Shown here one piece after another: positions 17,462-27,646 of a DNA stretch of 64,000 nt. This DNA is from Variovorax sp. OV700. GTDB lineage: Bacteria; Pseudomonadota; Gammaproteobacteria; Burkholderiales; Burkholderiaceae_C. A program made the translations under genes and the position numbers. The stretch is from assembly GCF_900099805.1 (NCBI RefSeq), contig NZ_FNDR01000004.1:539501-603500 (forward strand). Direction: 5' to 3'. The notes beneath the pieces were generated by a model, which made no database searches, was not told the origin of the DNA, and saw nothing but the letters and a program-made list of their open reading frames with translations. Positions within the stretch are counted from its first letter, which is position 1. Each line of letters starts with the position of its first letter.

Positions 17462-17589
17462 CTTCCCTCGCTTCTCGATTACGGACTCTTCTTTCAACGC
17501 GCACCACTGTAAGGCCGCGGTGCATCGCGTTGCGCCAAGCCGGCCTTTGAAGCTCTGCGCGCGCACCATGCTGACGCGGCAAATGCGTT

Positions 17590-17606
17590 TTGTCCATTTG
17601 GTCCAA
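17590..17606 (-). promoter_or_regulatory. RutR-type operator upstream of the oxygenase operon
   Basis: Read on the minus strand, TTGGACCAAATGGACAA differs from the rutA operator by a single base. It sits in the gap between rutR and the divergent oxygenase operon and ends one base before the sigma-54 element, so a bound regulator would interfere with the polymerase. It could also autoregulate rutR. Confidence 0.7.
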
Positions 17607-17607
17607 C

Positions 17608-17623
17608 TGGCACAGACGTTGCA
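17608..17623 (+). promoter_or_regulatory. Sigma-54 promoter of the oxygenase/BMP transporter operon
   Basis: TGGCACAGACGTTGCA matches TGGCACG-N4-TTGCW at all but one position, with GG and GC at the required spacing. Transcription would start near 17634, 27 bases before the oxygenase ATG. The second such promoter beside a RutR-type site in this window, it implies nitrogen control of the operon. Confidence 0.75.
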
Positions 17624-17660
17624 TGGCGAAAGGCATGCCAAGCACGAGGACGACCGACAC

Positions 17661-18662
17661 ATGACGCTCCTGTCCGTACCCATCATCGATCTCGCGCCCT
17701 ACTTCGGCGGCACGGCCGAAGGCAAGGCCGAGATCGCAAAGCAGGTCGACGAGGCTTGCCGCAGCATCGGCTTTCTCGTCATCACGAACCACGGCATTCC
17801 GGCCGAACTCATCGCGCGCGTGTCGCAGCTCTCGCGCCAGTTCTTCGACATGCCGCTGGCCGAGAAACGCAAGGTCGATCGTCCACGCCAGGATGCCGTG
17901 CGCGGCTACAGCGCGGTCGGCGAAGAAGGCCTTTCCTACAGCCTGGAAGAGGCCGCGCCAGGCGACTTGAAGGAATCGTTCTCGATCGGCCCTTCGAACG
18001 TGCCCAACGACGACTACCACCGCGGCCCCGCCGCCGGCCCCCACTTCGAGCCCAACAGCTGGCCGCCCATCGACGGATTCCGCGAAGCGTACGAGAGCTA
18101 CTTCGAAGCCATGAGCGATCTCTCGCGCTCGCTGATGCGCATCTTCGCGCTCGGCCTTTCGCTCGACGAGCCGTTCTTCGACAACAAGATCGACAAGCAC
18201 ATCAGCATGTTCCGCGTGCTGAGCTATCCGCCGCAGCGCGAAGCGCCGCTGCCGGGCCAACTGCGCGCCGGCGCGCACAGCGACTATGGCAGCCTCACCA
18301 TCGTGCTGCCCGACGACAAGGGCCTGCAGGTGTTCAACAAGGCGGGACAGTGGGTCGACGTGCCGCAGGTGGAAGGCGGCCTGGTCGTCAACATTGCCGA
18401 CCTGATGATGCAGTGGACCAACGACCAGTGGGTGTCCACGCTTCACCGCGTGGTCAACCCGCCGTTCGAGGTGGCGAGCACCAACCGCCGCCAGTCGCTG
18501 GTGTTCTTTCACCAGCCCAACTACGACGCGATGGTCGAGTGCCTGCCGAGCTGCCTTGCGCCGGGCGAGCAGCCGAAGTACGCACCCATTTCGTCGGGCG
18601 ACCATCTCACGTCGAAGTTCGTGAAACAGACCACCTTCGGCGGCACCAAGGCCGTGGCCTGA
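17661..18662 (+). CDS. Isopenicillin-N-synthase-family Fe(II) oxygenase
   Basis: A 333-residue non-haem iron oxygenase. The N-terminal DIOX_N part begins VPIIDLAPYF and includes GFLVITNHGIP. The iron ligands are H206 and D208 in GAHSDYGS and H262 in TLHRVVNP; the 2-oxoglutarate-binding R277-x-S279 follows in NRRQSLVFFHQPNYDA. All key residues are intact. It is first in an operon with a nucleoside-type ABC importer and a RutB-like hydrolase, behind a RutR-type operator. Fungal thymine-7-hydroxylase belongs to the same superfamily, so oxidation of thymine or another pyrimidine is an attractive hypothesis, but the substrate is not shown by sequence. Confidence 0.88.
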   Translation: MTLLSVPIIDLAPYFGGTAEGKAEIAKQVDEACRSIGFLVITNHGIPAELIARVSQLSRQFFDMPLAEKRKVDRPRQDAVRGYSAVGEEGLSYSLEEAAPGDLKESFSIGPSNVPNDDYHRGPAAGPHFEPNSWPPIDGFREAYESYFEAMSDLSRSLMRIFALGLSLDEPFFDNKIDKHISMFRVLSYPPQREAPLPGQLRAGAHSDYGSLTIVLPDDKGLQVFNKAGQWVDVPQVEGGLVVNIADLMMQWTNDQWVSTLHRVVNPPFEVASTNRRQSLVFFHQPNYDAMVECLPSCLAPGEQPKYAPISSGDHLTSKFVKQTTFGGTKAVA

Positions 18663-18664
18663 GC

Positions 18665-19051
18665 ATGGCGCATCTGTCTTACGTCAACGTCTTTGCGAAA
18701 GACGTGGTTGCGCTCAGCGGCTTCTATCAGCGCGTGTTCGGCTTTCCGGAAATCGAGGCGATCCGATCGCCGATCTTCCGCGGTCTGGACACCGGCAAGT
18801 CGAGCCTGGGCTTCAATGCGCTCGATGCCTACGAGCTGCTGCACCTGGCCGAATTTTCTGACACGCGCGGCGTGAAGTTTTTGCTGAACATCGATGTCGA
18901 CAGCAAGGACGACGTGGACCGCATGGTGCCGGTCGCGCTCGAGGCCGGCGCCACGCTGGTGAAGCCGCCCTACGTCACCTACTACAACTGGTACCAGTCG
19001 GTGCTGCTCGATCCCGAGGGCAACGTGTTCCGCATCAACTTCATGATGTGA
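18665..19051 (+). CDS. VOC-family (glyoxalase/bleomycin-resistance fold) protein
   Basis: A 128-residue protein with the vicinal-oxygen-chelate fold: HLSYVNVFAKDVVALSGFYQRVFGFPE at the N-terminus and LLDPEGNVFRINF at the C-terminus. Members are metal-dependent dioxygenases, isomerases, lyases or binding proteins. It begins two bases after the oxygenase stop, so it is co-translated and may act on the oxygenase product. Its exact role is unknown. Confidence 0.8.
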   Translation: MAHLSYVNVFAKDVVALSGFYQRVFGFPEIEAIRSPIFRGLDTGKSSLGFNALDAYELLHLAEFSDTRGVKFLLNIDVDSKDDVDRMVPVALEAGATLVKPPYVTYYNWYQSVLLDPEGNVFRINFMM

Positions 19052-19120
19052 CGGCACCCGGCACGCCCTCGATCCCTTCTCGCTCTTTTCCTTGACTTGA
19101 TCTCCACGAAAGGTCGCTCC

Positions 19121-20227
19121 ATGCTGCGCATTCCCCCCCACGGCTTCACCTCCGGCCTTGCACTGTCGCTCGCAGCTGGCGGCGCGACGTTCGCGCTGCC
19201 CGCAACGGCGGCCGACGGCTTCACTCTGAAGGACAAGCCGAAGATCGCGATGCTCTATTTCGGCCCGAAGAACGACGGCGGCTGGACGCAGGCCTTCGAC
19301 GAGGCACGGGCAAAGGTCGAGAAGGAAATCGGCCAGAAGATCCAGTTTGTCGAGAACGTGCCCGAAGACGCCTCGGCCATCAAGCCCGCAGCCGAGAAGT
19401 TCATCCAGCGCGGCGCCAACATCGTGATCGGCACAGCCTTCGGCTACTCCGACAGCTTCAAGGACCTGGCCGCCAAGTACCCCGGCGTGGCTTTTCTCAA
19501 CGGCTCGGGCACCACCAACGGCAGCAACCTCGAATCGTTCTACGGCCGCACCTACGAGAGCCAGTATCTCTGCGGCATGGCCGCGGGCGCGGCCTCCAAG
19601 ACCGGCAAGCTCGGATTCGTCGCGGCCAACCCCTTCGGCGTCGTGAACTGGACCATCAACGCCTTTGCGTTGGGCGCGCAGAAGATGAACCCCAACGCCA
19701 CGGTCAACGTGATCTACACCGGCGCATGGAATGACCCGGTGAAGGAACGCGCCGCCGCCGCCGCGCTGATCGACCAGGGCGCCGACGTGATCGGCCAGCA
19801 CGTCGACTCGCCCACGCCGCAGATCGTGGCGCAGGAGCGCGGCGTGTACGGCACCGGCCACCACCGCGACCTGCGCCAGTTTGCGCCCAAGGCCACGCTG
19901 TGCTCGTCGGTGTGGGTGTGGGACCGTTTCCTGACACCCGAGCTCAAGAAGATCATGGCCGGCAACTGGAAGCCCGCGCCCTACGGCGCCTTCATCGAGA
20001 TGAAGGACGGCGGCACCGACATCGCGGGCTTCGGCCCCGCGGTGCCCAAGGACAAGGCCGCGCAGATCACCGCCGAGCGCGACGCCATCATGAAGGGCAA
20101 GCAGGTCTACGCCGGCCCGCTCGCCGACCGCGACGGCAATGAGCGCGTGGCCAAGGGCGCGGTGCTGTCGGATGCCGATCTCTGGAAGATGGACTGGTTC
20201 ATCAAGGGCGTGGTCACGCAGAAGTAA
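19121..20227 (+). CDS. BMP-family (PnrA-like) ABC transporter substrate-binding protein
   Basis: A 368-residue periplasmic binding protein of the BMP/Med/PnrA family, known for nucleoside and purine uptake. A Sec signal peptide (LALSLAAGGATFALPATAADG) precedes the mature KPKIAMLYFGPKNDGGWTQA, and GTAFGYSDSFKDLAAKYPG, YESQYLCGMAAGAA and GADVIGQHVDSPTPQ are typical. No lipobox is seen. The ATG behind GAAAGG was chosen over an in-frame TTG at 19097. Together with the next three genes it forms a complete importer. A pyrimidine ligand is inferred from the RutR-type control. Confidence 0.9.
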   Translation: MLRIPPHGFTSGLALSLAAGGATFALPATAADGFTLKDKPKIAMLYFGPKNDGGWTQAFDEARAKVEKEIGQKIQFVENVPEDASAIKPAAEKFIQRGANIVIGTAFGYSDSFKDLAAKYPGVAFLNGSGTTNGSNLESFYGRTYESQYLCGMAAGAASKTGKLGFVAANPFGVVNWTINAFALGAQKMNPNATVNVIYTGAWNDPVKERAAAAALIDQGADVIGQHVDSPTPQIVAQERGVYGTGHHRDLRQFAPKATLCSSVWVWDRFLTPELKKIMAGNWKPAPYGAFIEMKDGGTDIAGFGPAVPKDKAAQITAERDAIMKGKQVYAGPLADRDGNERVAKGAVLSDADLWKMDWFIKGVVTQK

Positions 20228-20240
20228 GAAGGCGACGCCA

Positions 20241-21765
<1,525 letters not shown>

Positions 21766-21773
<8 letters not shown>

Positions 21774-22920
21774 CGCATCGCTCGCGGCCATTGCGCAGCC
21801 AGCGCAAACCGATTCGGACGCGGCGCAGCGCGCGCGGCAGCGCCAGCCGCTGGCGCGCCGGCGCTATGCGCTCGAGATTCGCCAGCACATGGGCTGGCAG
21901 CGGCAAGCGCTGATCCTTGCCATCGCGATCCTTGTCGGGCTGGCGATTTCCGCCGCCATCCTCGTGGCCGCCGGCGTTCCCGCGGACGAGCTCGCCAACG
22001 AGTTCGTCACGCAGACTTTCTTCGACGGCCAGAACTTTCGCGCCGTGCTGTTCCAGGCCGCGCCCATGATCCTCGTGGGCCTTGCGGGCTCGCTGGCGTT
22101 TCGCGCGCGCTTCTGGAACCTGGGGCTCGAAGGGCAGATGGTCTGGGGCGCCATCGGCGCCACGGCCATTTCGATGTGGCAGGTCGGGCCCGAGCCGCTC
22201 CGCCTGCCGCTGATGTTCGCGGCCGCCATCGGCTGCGGGCTGCTCTGGGTGCTGGGGCCGGCGTGGCTGAAGATCAGGCTCGGCGTGAACGAGATCATCT
22301 CCACGCTGATGCTCAACTACATGGCGGCCAACTTTTTGCTGCACCTGGTCTATGGCGGCTGGAAGGACCCGAAGGACAACTTCCCCTATTCGCCGCAGTT
22401 CCGCGCCTTCGAACGGCTGCCCGAACTGGGCGCCGGCGTGAGCAGCGCGATCTTGCTGGCGGCCGTGGTGGCACTCGTCGCATGGTGGCTGGTGAGCGTG
22501 AGCCGGGCCGGGCTGTACCTGCGCTTCGTCGATGCCAATCCGCGCGTCGCGCATGCCAACGGCGTGCCGGTGCGCCGCACCATCTATGGCGCCGTGCTGC
22601 TGTCGGGCGCGATGGCCGGGCTCGCGGGCTTCGCGGTGGCCTCGGGCCAGGAAGGGCGGCTCACGCAGGCCTTCTACCAGGGCTATGGCTTCTCGGGCAT
22701 CCTGATTGCCTTTCTCGCGCGCAACAACCCGCTCGCGGCCACCGTGGTGGCGCTGCTGGTGGCGGCCTTGTTTGTCACCGGCCGCAGCCTGCAGGTGTTC
22801 TACCAGGTGCCGTTCTCGATGGTGCAGCTGATCCAGGCCATCATCGTGGTGTGCGTGGCATCGAGCGATTTCTTCATTCGCCATCGGCTGCGCCGCGTGG
22901 GCGAGGAGGCTGCTCAGTGA
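21766..22920 (+). CDS. Nucleoside-type ABC transporter permease 1
   Basis: A 384-residue inner-membrane permease of the BPD_transp_2 family (YufP/NupP type). After a roughly 45-residue cytoplasmic tail there are about nine hydrophobic helices; RFWNLGLEGQMVWGA is the family's hallmark, and RLGVNEIISTLMLNYMA, VANGVPVRRTIYGAVLLSGAMAG-like and AFLARNNPLAATVVALL segments follow. It pairs with the next permease to form the transmembrane pore. The ATG lies within the last codons of the ATPase gene. Confidence 0.91.
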
Positions 22921-23849
22921 GCGGAAGCATCGTTGTCAACTGGCTCGCAAGCACGCCGGACTTTGCGGTGCCCTATGCGCTTGCGGCGCTGGGGCTCATC
23001 ATCAGCGAGCGCGCGGGCGTGCTCTCGCTCGGCGCCGAAGGGCTGATGCTGGTCGGCGCGCTGGCTGGCATCGGCGCACAGCTGGCGCTCGGGCAGCCGG
23101 CCGTGTCGCTGGTACTTGCGATGCTCACGGCCAGCGCGGTCTCCCTGCTGTTCGCGGTGATGGTGATCTGGCTGCGCGTGAACCAGGTGATCGCGGGGCT
23201 GGCGCTGGTGTTCTTTTGCCAAGGCCTCACGGCGCTCGTCGGCTCGCTGGCCGAATGGACCAACCACGCGACCGAAGGCATCGGCGGCATGGCGCTGTGG
23301 CCGCTGTCGCTGCTACCCGGCGTGGGCCGGCTGTTCGAGCAGAACGCCATGGTGTGGCTCACGCTGCCGATCTTCATTGCGGTGGCCTGGTTCTTCTCGC
23401 GCACCTCGGCGGGGCTGCGGCTGCGCGCGGTGGGCGAGAACCCGCAAGCTGCCGATGCGGCCGGCCTCCGCGTCGCCATGTGGCGGCTTGCGGCGGTGCT
23501 CGCGGGCTCGGCGCTGGTGGGCTTGGCGGGCGCGTACATCTCGGTGGTCAGCACCAAGCTCTGGATCGCGGGCATGACCGGCGGGCGCGGCTGGATCGCC
23601 GTGGGGTTGGTGATCTTCGCGCGCTGGTCGCCGTGGAAGGCGCTGGTGGGGGCGCTGCTGTTCGGCTGCATCGAGGCGCTGATTCCGCAGCTTGCGGCGG
23701 CCGGCGTGCAGCTGCCGCAGTACTTCGTGATGATGACGCCGTATGCCGTGACGCTGGGCGTGATGGTCTGGGTGGCACTGGCCCGGCGCGGTGGCGACGA
23801 CGAACCCGGCGCACTCGGCCAGCCCTATGTGCGGGAGGAACGGCGATGA
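22917..23849 (+). CDS. Nucleoside-type ABC transporter permease 2
   Basis: A 310-residue permease (YufQ/NupQ type). The start is GTG overlapping the TGA of the first permease gene (GTGA), so it is coupled. ALGLIISERAGVLSLGAEGLML is the equivalent of the hallmark in the first permease, followed by VNQVIAGLALVFFCQGLTAL and RAVGENPQAADAAGLRV. About eight membrane helices are expected. The last four bases overlap the cysteine hydrolase gene. Confidence 0.91.
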   Translation: MSGSIVVNWLASTPDFAVPYALAALGLIISERAGVLSLGAEGLMLVGALAGIGAQLALGQPAVSLVLAMLTASAVSLLFAVMVIWLRVNQVIAGLALVFFCQGLTALVGSLAEWTNHATEGIGGMALWPLSLLPGVGRLFEQNAMVWLTLPIFIAVAWFFSRTSAGLRLRAVGENPQAADAAGLRVAMWRLAAVLAGSALVGLAGAYISVVSTKLWIAGMTGGRGWIAVGLVIFARWSPWKALVGALLFGCIEALIPQLAAAGVQLPQYFVMMTPYAVTLGVMVWVALARRGGDDEPGALGQPYVREERR

Positions 23850-24520
23850 AGGCCTGGGTCTACAACGAAGAGCGCGAACTCGACCCCGCGCAGTTCGCCG
23901 ACTACCTGAACCCGGCCACCACCGCGGTCGTTTCCATCGACATGCACCGCGGCCATCTGGACGACAGCCCTGACTGCCCGTGCCCCGCGCCGCGGGCGCG
24001 CGACGTGGTGGCGCCCATCGACAGTTTTCATGATTCGGCGCGCGCACTGGGCGTTCGCATCGTGCACGTCAAGTCGGTGCTGCGGCCTGGCGGCGTCGAC
24101 GACGTCCAAGGCATTCCGTCGGCCTGGCGCCGCACCTTTCCACTGCACGTGGGCGCGATTCCGAACGCCGATGCGCATGCCATCGAAGGCTCGCGCTGGA
24201 CCGAGTGGGTGACGCGCGTCGAGCCCGGCGACATGCGCGTGGAGAGCAAGCGGCGCCTTTCGGCCTTCTACCCGACCGACCTCGACTTTCTGCTGCGCAA
24301 CCAGCGCATCGAGACGGTGGTGCTCAATGGCGGTTTTACCGACTGCTGCGTGCTCAACACGGCCTTCGACGCCAACAACCACAACTACCGCGTGATCGTG
24401 TTGCGCGACCTGGTGCGCGGCACCGATGCGCATCTGGAGAGCGCGGCGCTCGCGATGGTGTCGCTGCACCTCGGGCTGGTGCTCGATTCGGCTGAAATGC
24501 TGCACCAGTGGCACCGCTGA
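23846..24520 (+). CDS. RutB-like cysteine hydrolase (isochorismatase fold)
   Basis: A 224-residue cysteine hydrolase with an intact triad: D32 in VVSIDMHRGH, K135 in RVESKRRLSAFY and C168 in GGFTDCCVLNT. Family members cleave C-N bonds in N-carbamoyl or ureido compounds, biuret, nicotinamide and ureidoacrylate. It is a paralogue of rutB at the end of the oxygenase/importer operon, so a role in hydrolysing a ring-opened or ureido product and freeing ammonium is likely but inferred. The ATG overlaps the permease stop (ATGA) and is preceded by GGGAGGAA. Confidence 0.87.
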   Translation: MKAWVYNEERELDPAQFADYLNPATTAVVSIDMHRGHLDDSPDCPCPAPRARDVVAPIDSFHDSARALGVRIVHVKSVLRPGGVDDVQGIPSAWRRTFPLHVGAIPNADAHAIEGSRWTEWVTRVEPGDMRVESKRRLSAFYPTDLDFLLRNQRIETVVLNGGFTDCCVLNTAFDANNHNYRVIVLRDLVRGTDAHLESAALAMVSLHLGLVLDSAEMLHQWHR

Positions 24521-24524
24521 AAAG

Positions 24525-25274
24525 CTAGCGCAGCCAGCGCTCGGCCACCGCCTGCATCTGGCATTGCGCGGCCTCCCACACCATCTCGGGCGCGGCCACA
24601 TGCACGCCCGGCGGCGCGATACGCAGCGCCACATCAACCAGCTCGGCCACCTTGGAGGCGCGCACTGGCTGCTCGCTGCTCGGCACCATGAAGCGCACGA
24701 TCGACAGCATCCAGGCCGCGAGCCGTTCGGCGGGGTTGGCGAACTTCGCGTTCAAGGGCTTGCGCGCCGAACGCACGAGGATCACGCGGTCGAAGCCGTT
24801 GGCGACCACGGCCTGCTCGTCGAGGCTCGCAAGGCCGCGCTTGAGCGCCTCGGGCAGCTTGCCCTGGTCGTGCGGCTGCACGATGGCCAGCGTCTGCACG
24901 CCGCACTTGCGCAGCCAGCGCGAGAGCTCAGGCAGGTCCGAAGGCTGCGGCACCCACAGCGCACGCTCGCGGTCGTGGTACATCCGCGGCGGGTCGAAGG
25001 CGATCACCGCCGTGTCGGCCGAGGTGAGCGGCCATTGGGCGATCGGCAGGCCGGGGCTCAGGCAGCTTTCGACGCCGCGCATTCCGTCGCGAATGGGTTC
25101 GCGCGACAGCACGCGCGCATGGGCGAAACGGTGGCTGCCCACGAGCCGGTGCAACAGCTCCTGCCCCAATGCACCGGTCGCGCCGGCAATCAGCAGCGTG
25201 CCGGCGGTGGCAACGGCCACGGGCACGCCGGGGCGATTGGCAGCCTGCAGGGCTTGAAGTGGATCGATGGCCAT
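24525..25274 (-). CDS. NAD(P)-binding Rossmann-fold protein (SDR-like)
   Basis: A 249-residue protein whose glycine motif reads LLIAGATGALGQELLHRL near residues 26-43, as in NAD(P)H-binding atypical SDRs. No clear YxxxK active site is present, so it may bind cofactor without classic dehydrogenase activity. It contains WVPQPSDLPELSRWLRKCG and LVRSARKPLNAKF, which I do not recognise further. Convergent to the pyrimidine operon (4-bp gap) and divergent from lemA. The start MAIDPL was chosen; a GTG/ATG extension of nine residues is possible. Confidence 0.7.
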   Translation of the reverse strand: MAIDPLQALQAANRPGVPVAVATAGTLLIAGATGALGQELLHRLVGSHRFAHARVLSREPIRDGMRGVESCLSPGLPIAQWPLTSADTAVIAFDPPRMYHDRERALWVPQPSDLPELSRWLRKCGVQTLAIVQPHDQGKLPEALKRGLASLDEQAVVANGFDRVILVRSARKPLNAKFANPAERLAAWMLSIVRFMVPSSEQPVRASKVAELVDVALRIAPPGVHVAAPEMVWEAAQCQMQAVAERWLR

Positions 25275-25320
25275 GGAGCCATCTATGCTACCTTCCGGCA
25301 ATTCTGCGGAGGTAATGCAA

Positions 25321-25923
25321 ATGTCGATCGTGAAACGCTGGTTCCTGATTCTTGCTGCGGCCCTGTCCCTGAGCGGATGCGGCTACAACGATTTCCAGTC
25401 GCTCGACGAGGCCAGCAAGTCGGCCTGGAGCGAGGTGCTCAACCAGTACCAGCGGCGCGCCGACCTGGTGCCGAACATCGTGGCCACCGTGAAGGGCGAA
25501 GCCAGCTTCGAGCAGGACACGCTCACCAAGGTGATCGAGGCGCGCGCCAAGGCCACCTCGATCCAGGTGACGCCCGAGACACTCAACAACCCGGAAGCCT
25601 TCAACAAGTTCCAGCAGGCGCAGGGCGAGCTGTCATCGGCGCTGTCGCGGCTCATGGTGGTGGCGGAACGCTATCCGGAGCTGAAGGCCAACCAGGCTTT
25701 CCGCGATCTGCGCGTGACGCTCGAGGGGACCGAGAACCGCATCACCGTAGCGCGCAACCGCTACATCGAGACCGTGCAGAAGTACAACGTGCTGGCGCGC
25801 AGCTTCCCGACCAACATCACCGCCAAGATCTTCAGCTACGAACCCAAGCCCAACTTCTCGGTGCAGAACGAAGCGCAGATCTCGACGCCTCCCACGGTCG
25901 ATTTCAGTACACCCAAGAAGTAA
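25321..25923 (+). CDS. LemA-family lipoprotein
   Basis: A 200-residue LemA-family protein. The signal peptide ends in a lipobox (LSLSGC), so it is a lipoprotein. The coiled domain holds the family hallmark LNQYQRRADLVPNIVATVKG and later LEGTENRITVARNRYIETVQKYN. GGAGG stands at the right distance from this ATG; two nearer upstream ATGs are too close to it. It begins an operon with two TPM-domain proteins, a common arrangement whose function is poorly known. Confidence 0.92.
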   Translation: MSIVKRWFLILAAALSLSGCGYNDFQSLDEASKSAWSEVLNQYQRRADLVPNIVATVKGEASFEQDTLTKVIEARAKATSIQVTPETLNNPEAFNKFQQAQGELSSALSRLMVVAERYPELKANQAFRDLRVTLEGTENRITVARNRYIETVQKYNVLARSFPTNITAKIFSYEPKPNFSVQNEAQISTPPTVDFSTPKK

Positions 25924-25935
25924 GACCCCCGCTCG

Positions 25936-26865
25936 ATGGCACTTGCCCTGATCCGCCGTGCGCTGGCCGCCGTGCTGCTGGCGGCGATGGCGTGGGCGGG
26001 CCTTGCGACAACCGTCTGGGCGCAGGACCTGCTGCCGGTGCCCACGCTCACGTCGCGGGTGATCGACCAGACCCAGACGTTGGCCGAATCGGAGCGCGCC
26101 GACCTCGAGGCCAAGCTGGCCGCTTTCGAGCAGCGCAAGGGTTCGCAGATCGTGGTGCTGATGGTGGCCACCACGCAGCCCGAAGACATTGCGAGCTATG
26201 CCAACCGGGTGGGCAACGCCTGGAAGATCGGGCGCAAGGAAGTCGGCGACGGCATCCTGGTGATCGTGGCCAAGAACGACCGCAAGATGCGTATCGAGGT
26301 GGCCAAGACGCTCGAAGGCGCGGTGCCCGACCTCGCGGCCATCCGCATCATCGACGAGGAGATGAAGCCGCGCTTTCGCAATAACGACTTTGCGGGCGGG
26401 CTCAATGCAGCGGTGGCCCGGCTTATCGGGCTGGTCGATGGCGAGGCGCTGCCGGCGCCTTCCGGCGGCAGCAACGAAGGTTCCAGTGACGGCATCGACT
26501 GGGAGAACCTTGCGATCTTCCTGTTCGTTGGCGTCTTCATCGCGGCGCCCATCGTGCGCTCGATCGTCGGCAAGAAGCTGGGATCGGTGGTCATGGGCGG
26601 CGGCATCGGCGCGGTGGCCTTCTTTCTCACGACCAGCGTGGTCATCGCGGTGCTGGCGGGCTTTGTCGCCCTCATGGTGTCGCTGTTCTCGGCCGCGGCC
26701 ACGGCCGGCACGGGGCGCCGCGGCGGCGGTGGTGGCGGCTTCGGAGGCTGGGGTGGTGGCGGTGGCGGCTGGAGCAGCGGCGACAGCAGCAGCAGCGGAG
26801 GCGGTGGCTTCAGCTCCGGCGGCGGCGGCGATTTCGGGGGCGGCGGCGCCTCGGGGGATTGGTAG
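25936..26865 (+). CDS. TPM-domain (YgcG-like) membrane protein
   Basis: A 309-residue protein with an N-terminal signal peptide ending near AQDLLPVPTL, a TPM domain (about residues 35-165, with VIDQTQTLAESERADLEAKL and IGRKEVGDGILVIVAKNDRK), two membrane helices near 190-250, and a long Gly/Ser-rich tail from about 258 on. This architecture is typical for YgcG proteins encoded beside LemA. The glycine tail usually is surface or cytosolic low-complexity sequence. Function unknown; a role in membrane protein quality control is only suggested for relatives. Confidence 0.88.
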   Translation: MALALIRRALAAVLLAAMAWAGLATTVWAQDLLPVPTLTSRVIDQTQTLAESERADLEAKLAAFEQRKGSQIVVLMVATTQPEDIASYANRVGNAWKIGRKEVGDGILVIVAKNDRKMRIEVAKTLEGAVPDLAAIRIIDEEMKPRFRNNDFAGGLNAAVARLIGLVDGEALPAPSGGSNEGSSDGIDWENLAIFLFVGVFIAAPIVRSIVGKKLGSVVMGGGIGAVAFFLTTSVVIAVLAGFVALMVSLFSAAATAGTGRRGGGGGGFGGWGGGGGGWSSGDSSSSGGGGFSSGGGGDFGGGGASGDW

Positions 26866-26867
26866 GC

Positions 26868-27386
26868 ATGGCATCGCTCTTCTCGAAGCTCGGCCGCATC
26901 TGGCGCCACCAGTGGATGGACGAGGCCGATGTGCGGCGCGTGCTGCCCGATGCCGCCATGGAACGCCTGGCGGCGCGCGTCGGCGCGAGCGAGCGGCGCC
27001 ATAGCGGCGAGATCCGCATCTGCGTGGAGGCGGGCCTGCCCTTGTCCTACCTGCGGCGGAACGCCTCGGCGCGCGAGCGTGCCGTGACGCTCTTCGGCAA
27101 GCTGCGCGTGTGGGACACCCAGCACAACAACGGCGTGCTCATCTACCTGCTGCTGGCCGAGCATGCGATCGAAATCGTGGCTGACCGCGGGATCGACGCG
27201 CACGTGGACGACGCCGAATGGGCCGCGATGACGCAGCGCATGGGGGTGTCATTCCGTGAAGGCCGCTTCGAGGATGGGCTCACGCAGGCGCTGGAAGAAA
27301 TGTCGGCCTTGCTGGTGACGCACTTTCCGCTGGCGGAGAACCAGCCCGACACCAACGAGCTGCCCGACGCGCCTGTCGTTCTTTGA
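26868..27386 (+). CDS. TPM-domain protein, second copy
   Basis: A 172-residue protein with a TPM-like domain (ERRHSGEIRICVEAGLPLSYL; LRVWDTQHNNGVLIYLLLAEHAIEIVADRGI), without signal peptide or membrane helix. It follows the YgcG-like gene by 2 bp and completes the lemA operon. Compared with its neighbour it keeps only the soluble domain. A pair of REP-like repeats follows immediately. Confidence 0.85.
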   Translation: MASLFSKLGRIWRHQWMDEADVRRVLPDAAMERLAARVGASERRHSGEIRICVEAGLPLSYLRRNASARERAVTLFGKLRVWDTQHNNGVLIYLLLAEHAIEIVADRGIDAHVDDAEWAAMTQRMGVSFREGRFEDGLTQALEEMSALLVTHFPLAENQPDTNELPDAPVVL

Positions 27387-27390
27387 CTTT

Positions 27391-27646
27391 GTCTTTCTCC
27401 CTCCCCCTCTGGGGGAGGGCCGGGGTGGGGGCAAGCGGCGTTGCCACTAGGCACGCCCTGCCTGCCCCCATCCCACCCTTCCCCCAGAGGGGGAAGGAGC
27501 AAATCCCTCAGGCCGATGACGGCATTCTTTTCTCCCTGCCCTTCCGGGGGAGGGTTGGGGTGGGGGCAAGCGGCGTTGCCACTAGGCACGCTCTGCCCGC
27601 CCCCATCCCAGCCTTCCCCCAGAGGGGGAAGGAGCGAATCCCTCAG
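27391..27646. repeat. Two tandem REP-like elements
   Basis: Two direct copies of a roughly 120-bp element (about 27391-27510 and 27530-27646). Each has outer arms CTCCCTCCCCCTCTGGGGGA and TCCCCCAGAGGGGGAAGGAG that are inverted, and an identical core GCAAGCGGCGTTGCCACTAG. The copies differ mainly at CCTTCCGGGGG versus CCCTCTGGGGG. They fill the gap between the convergent lemA operon and the phosphoesterase gene. Confidence 0.8.

Noticed and set aside
17612..19051. Antibiotic biosynthesis (isopenicillin N synthase) locus
   Set aside because: The oxygenase belongs to the same superfamily, but there is no peptide synthetase or other beta-lactam gene, and the neighbours point to nucleobase metabolism.
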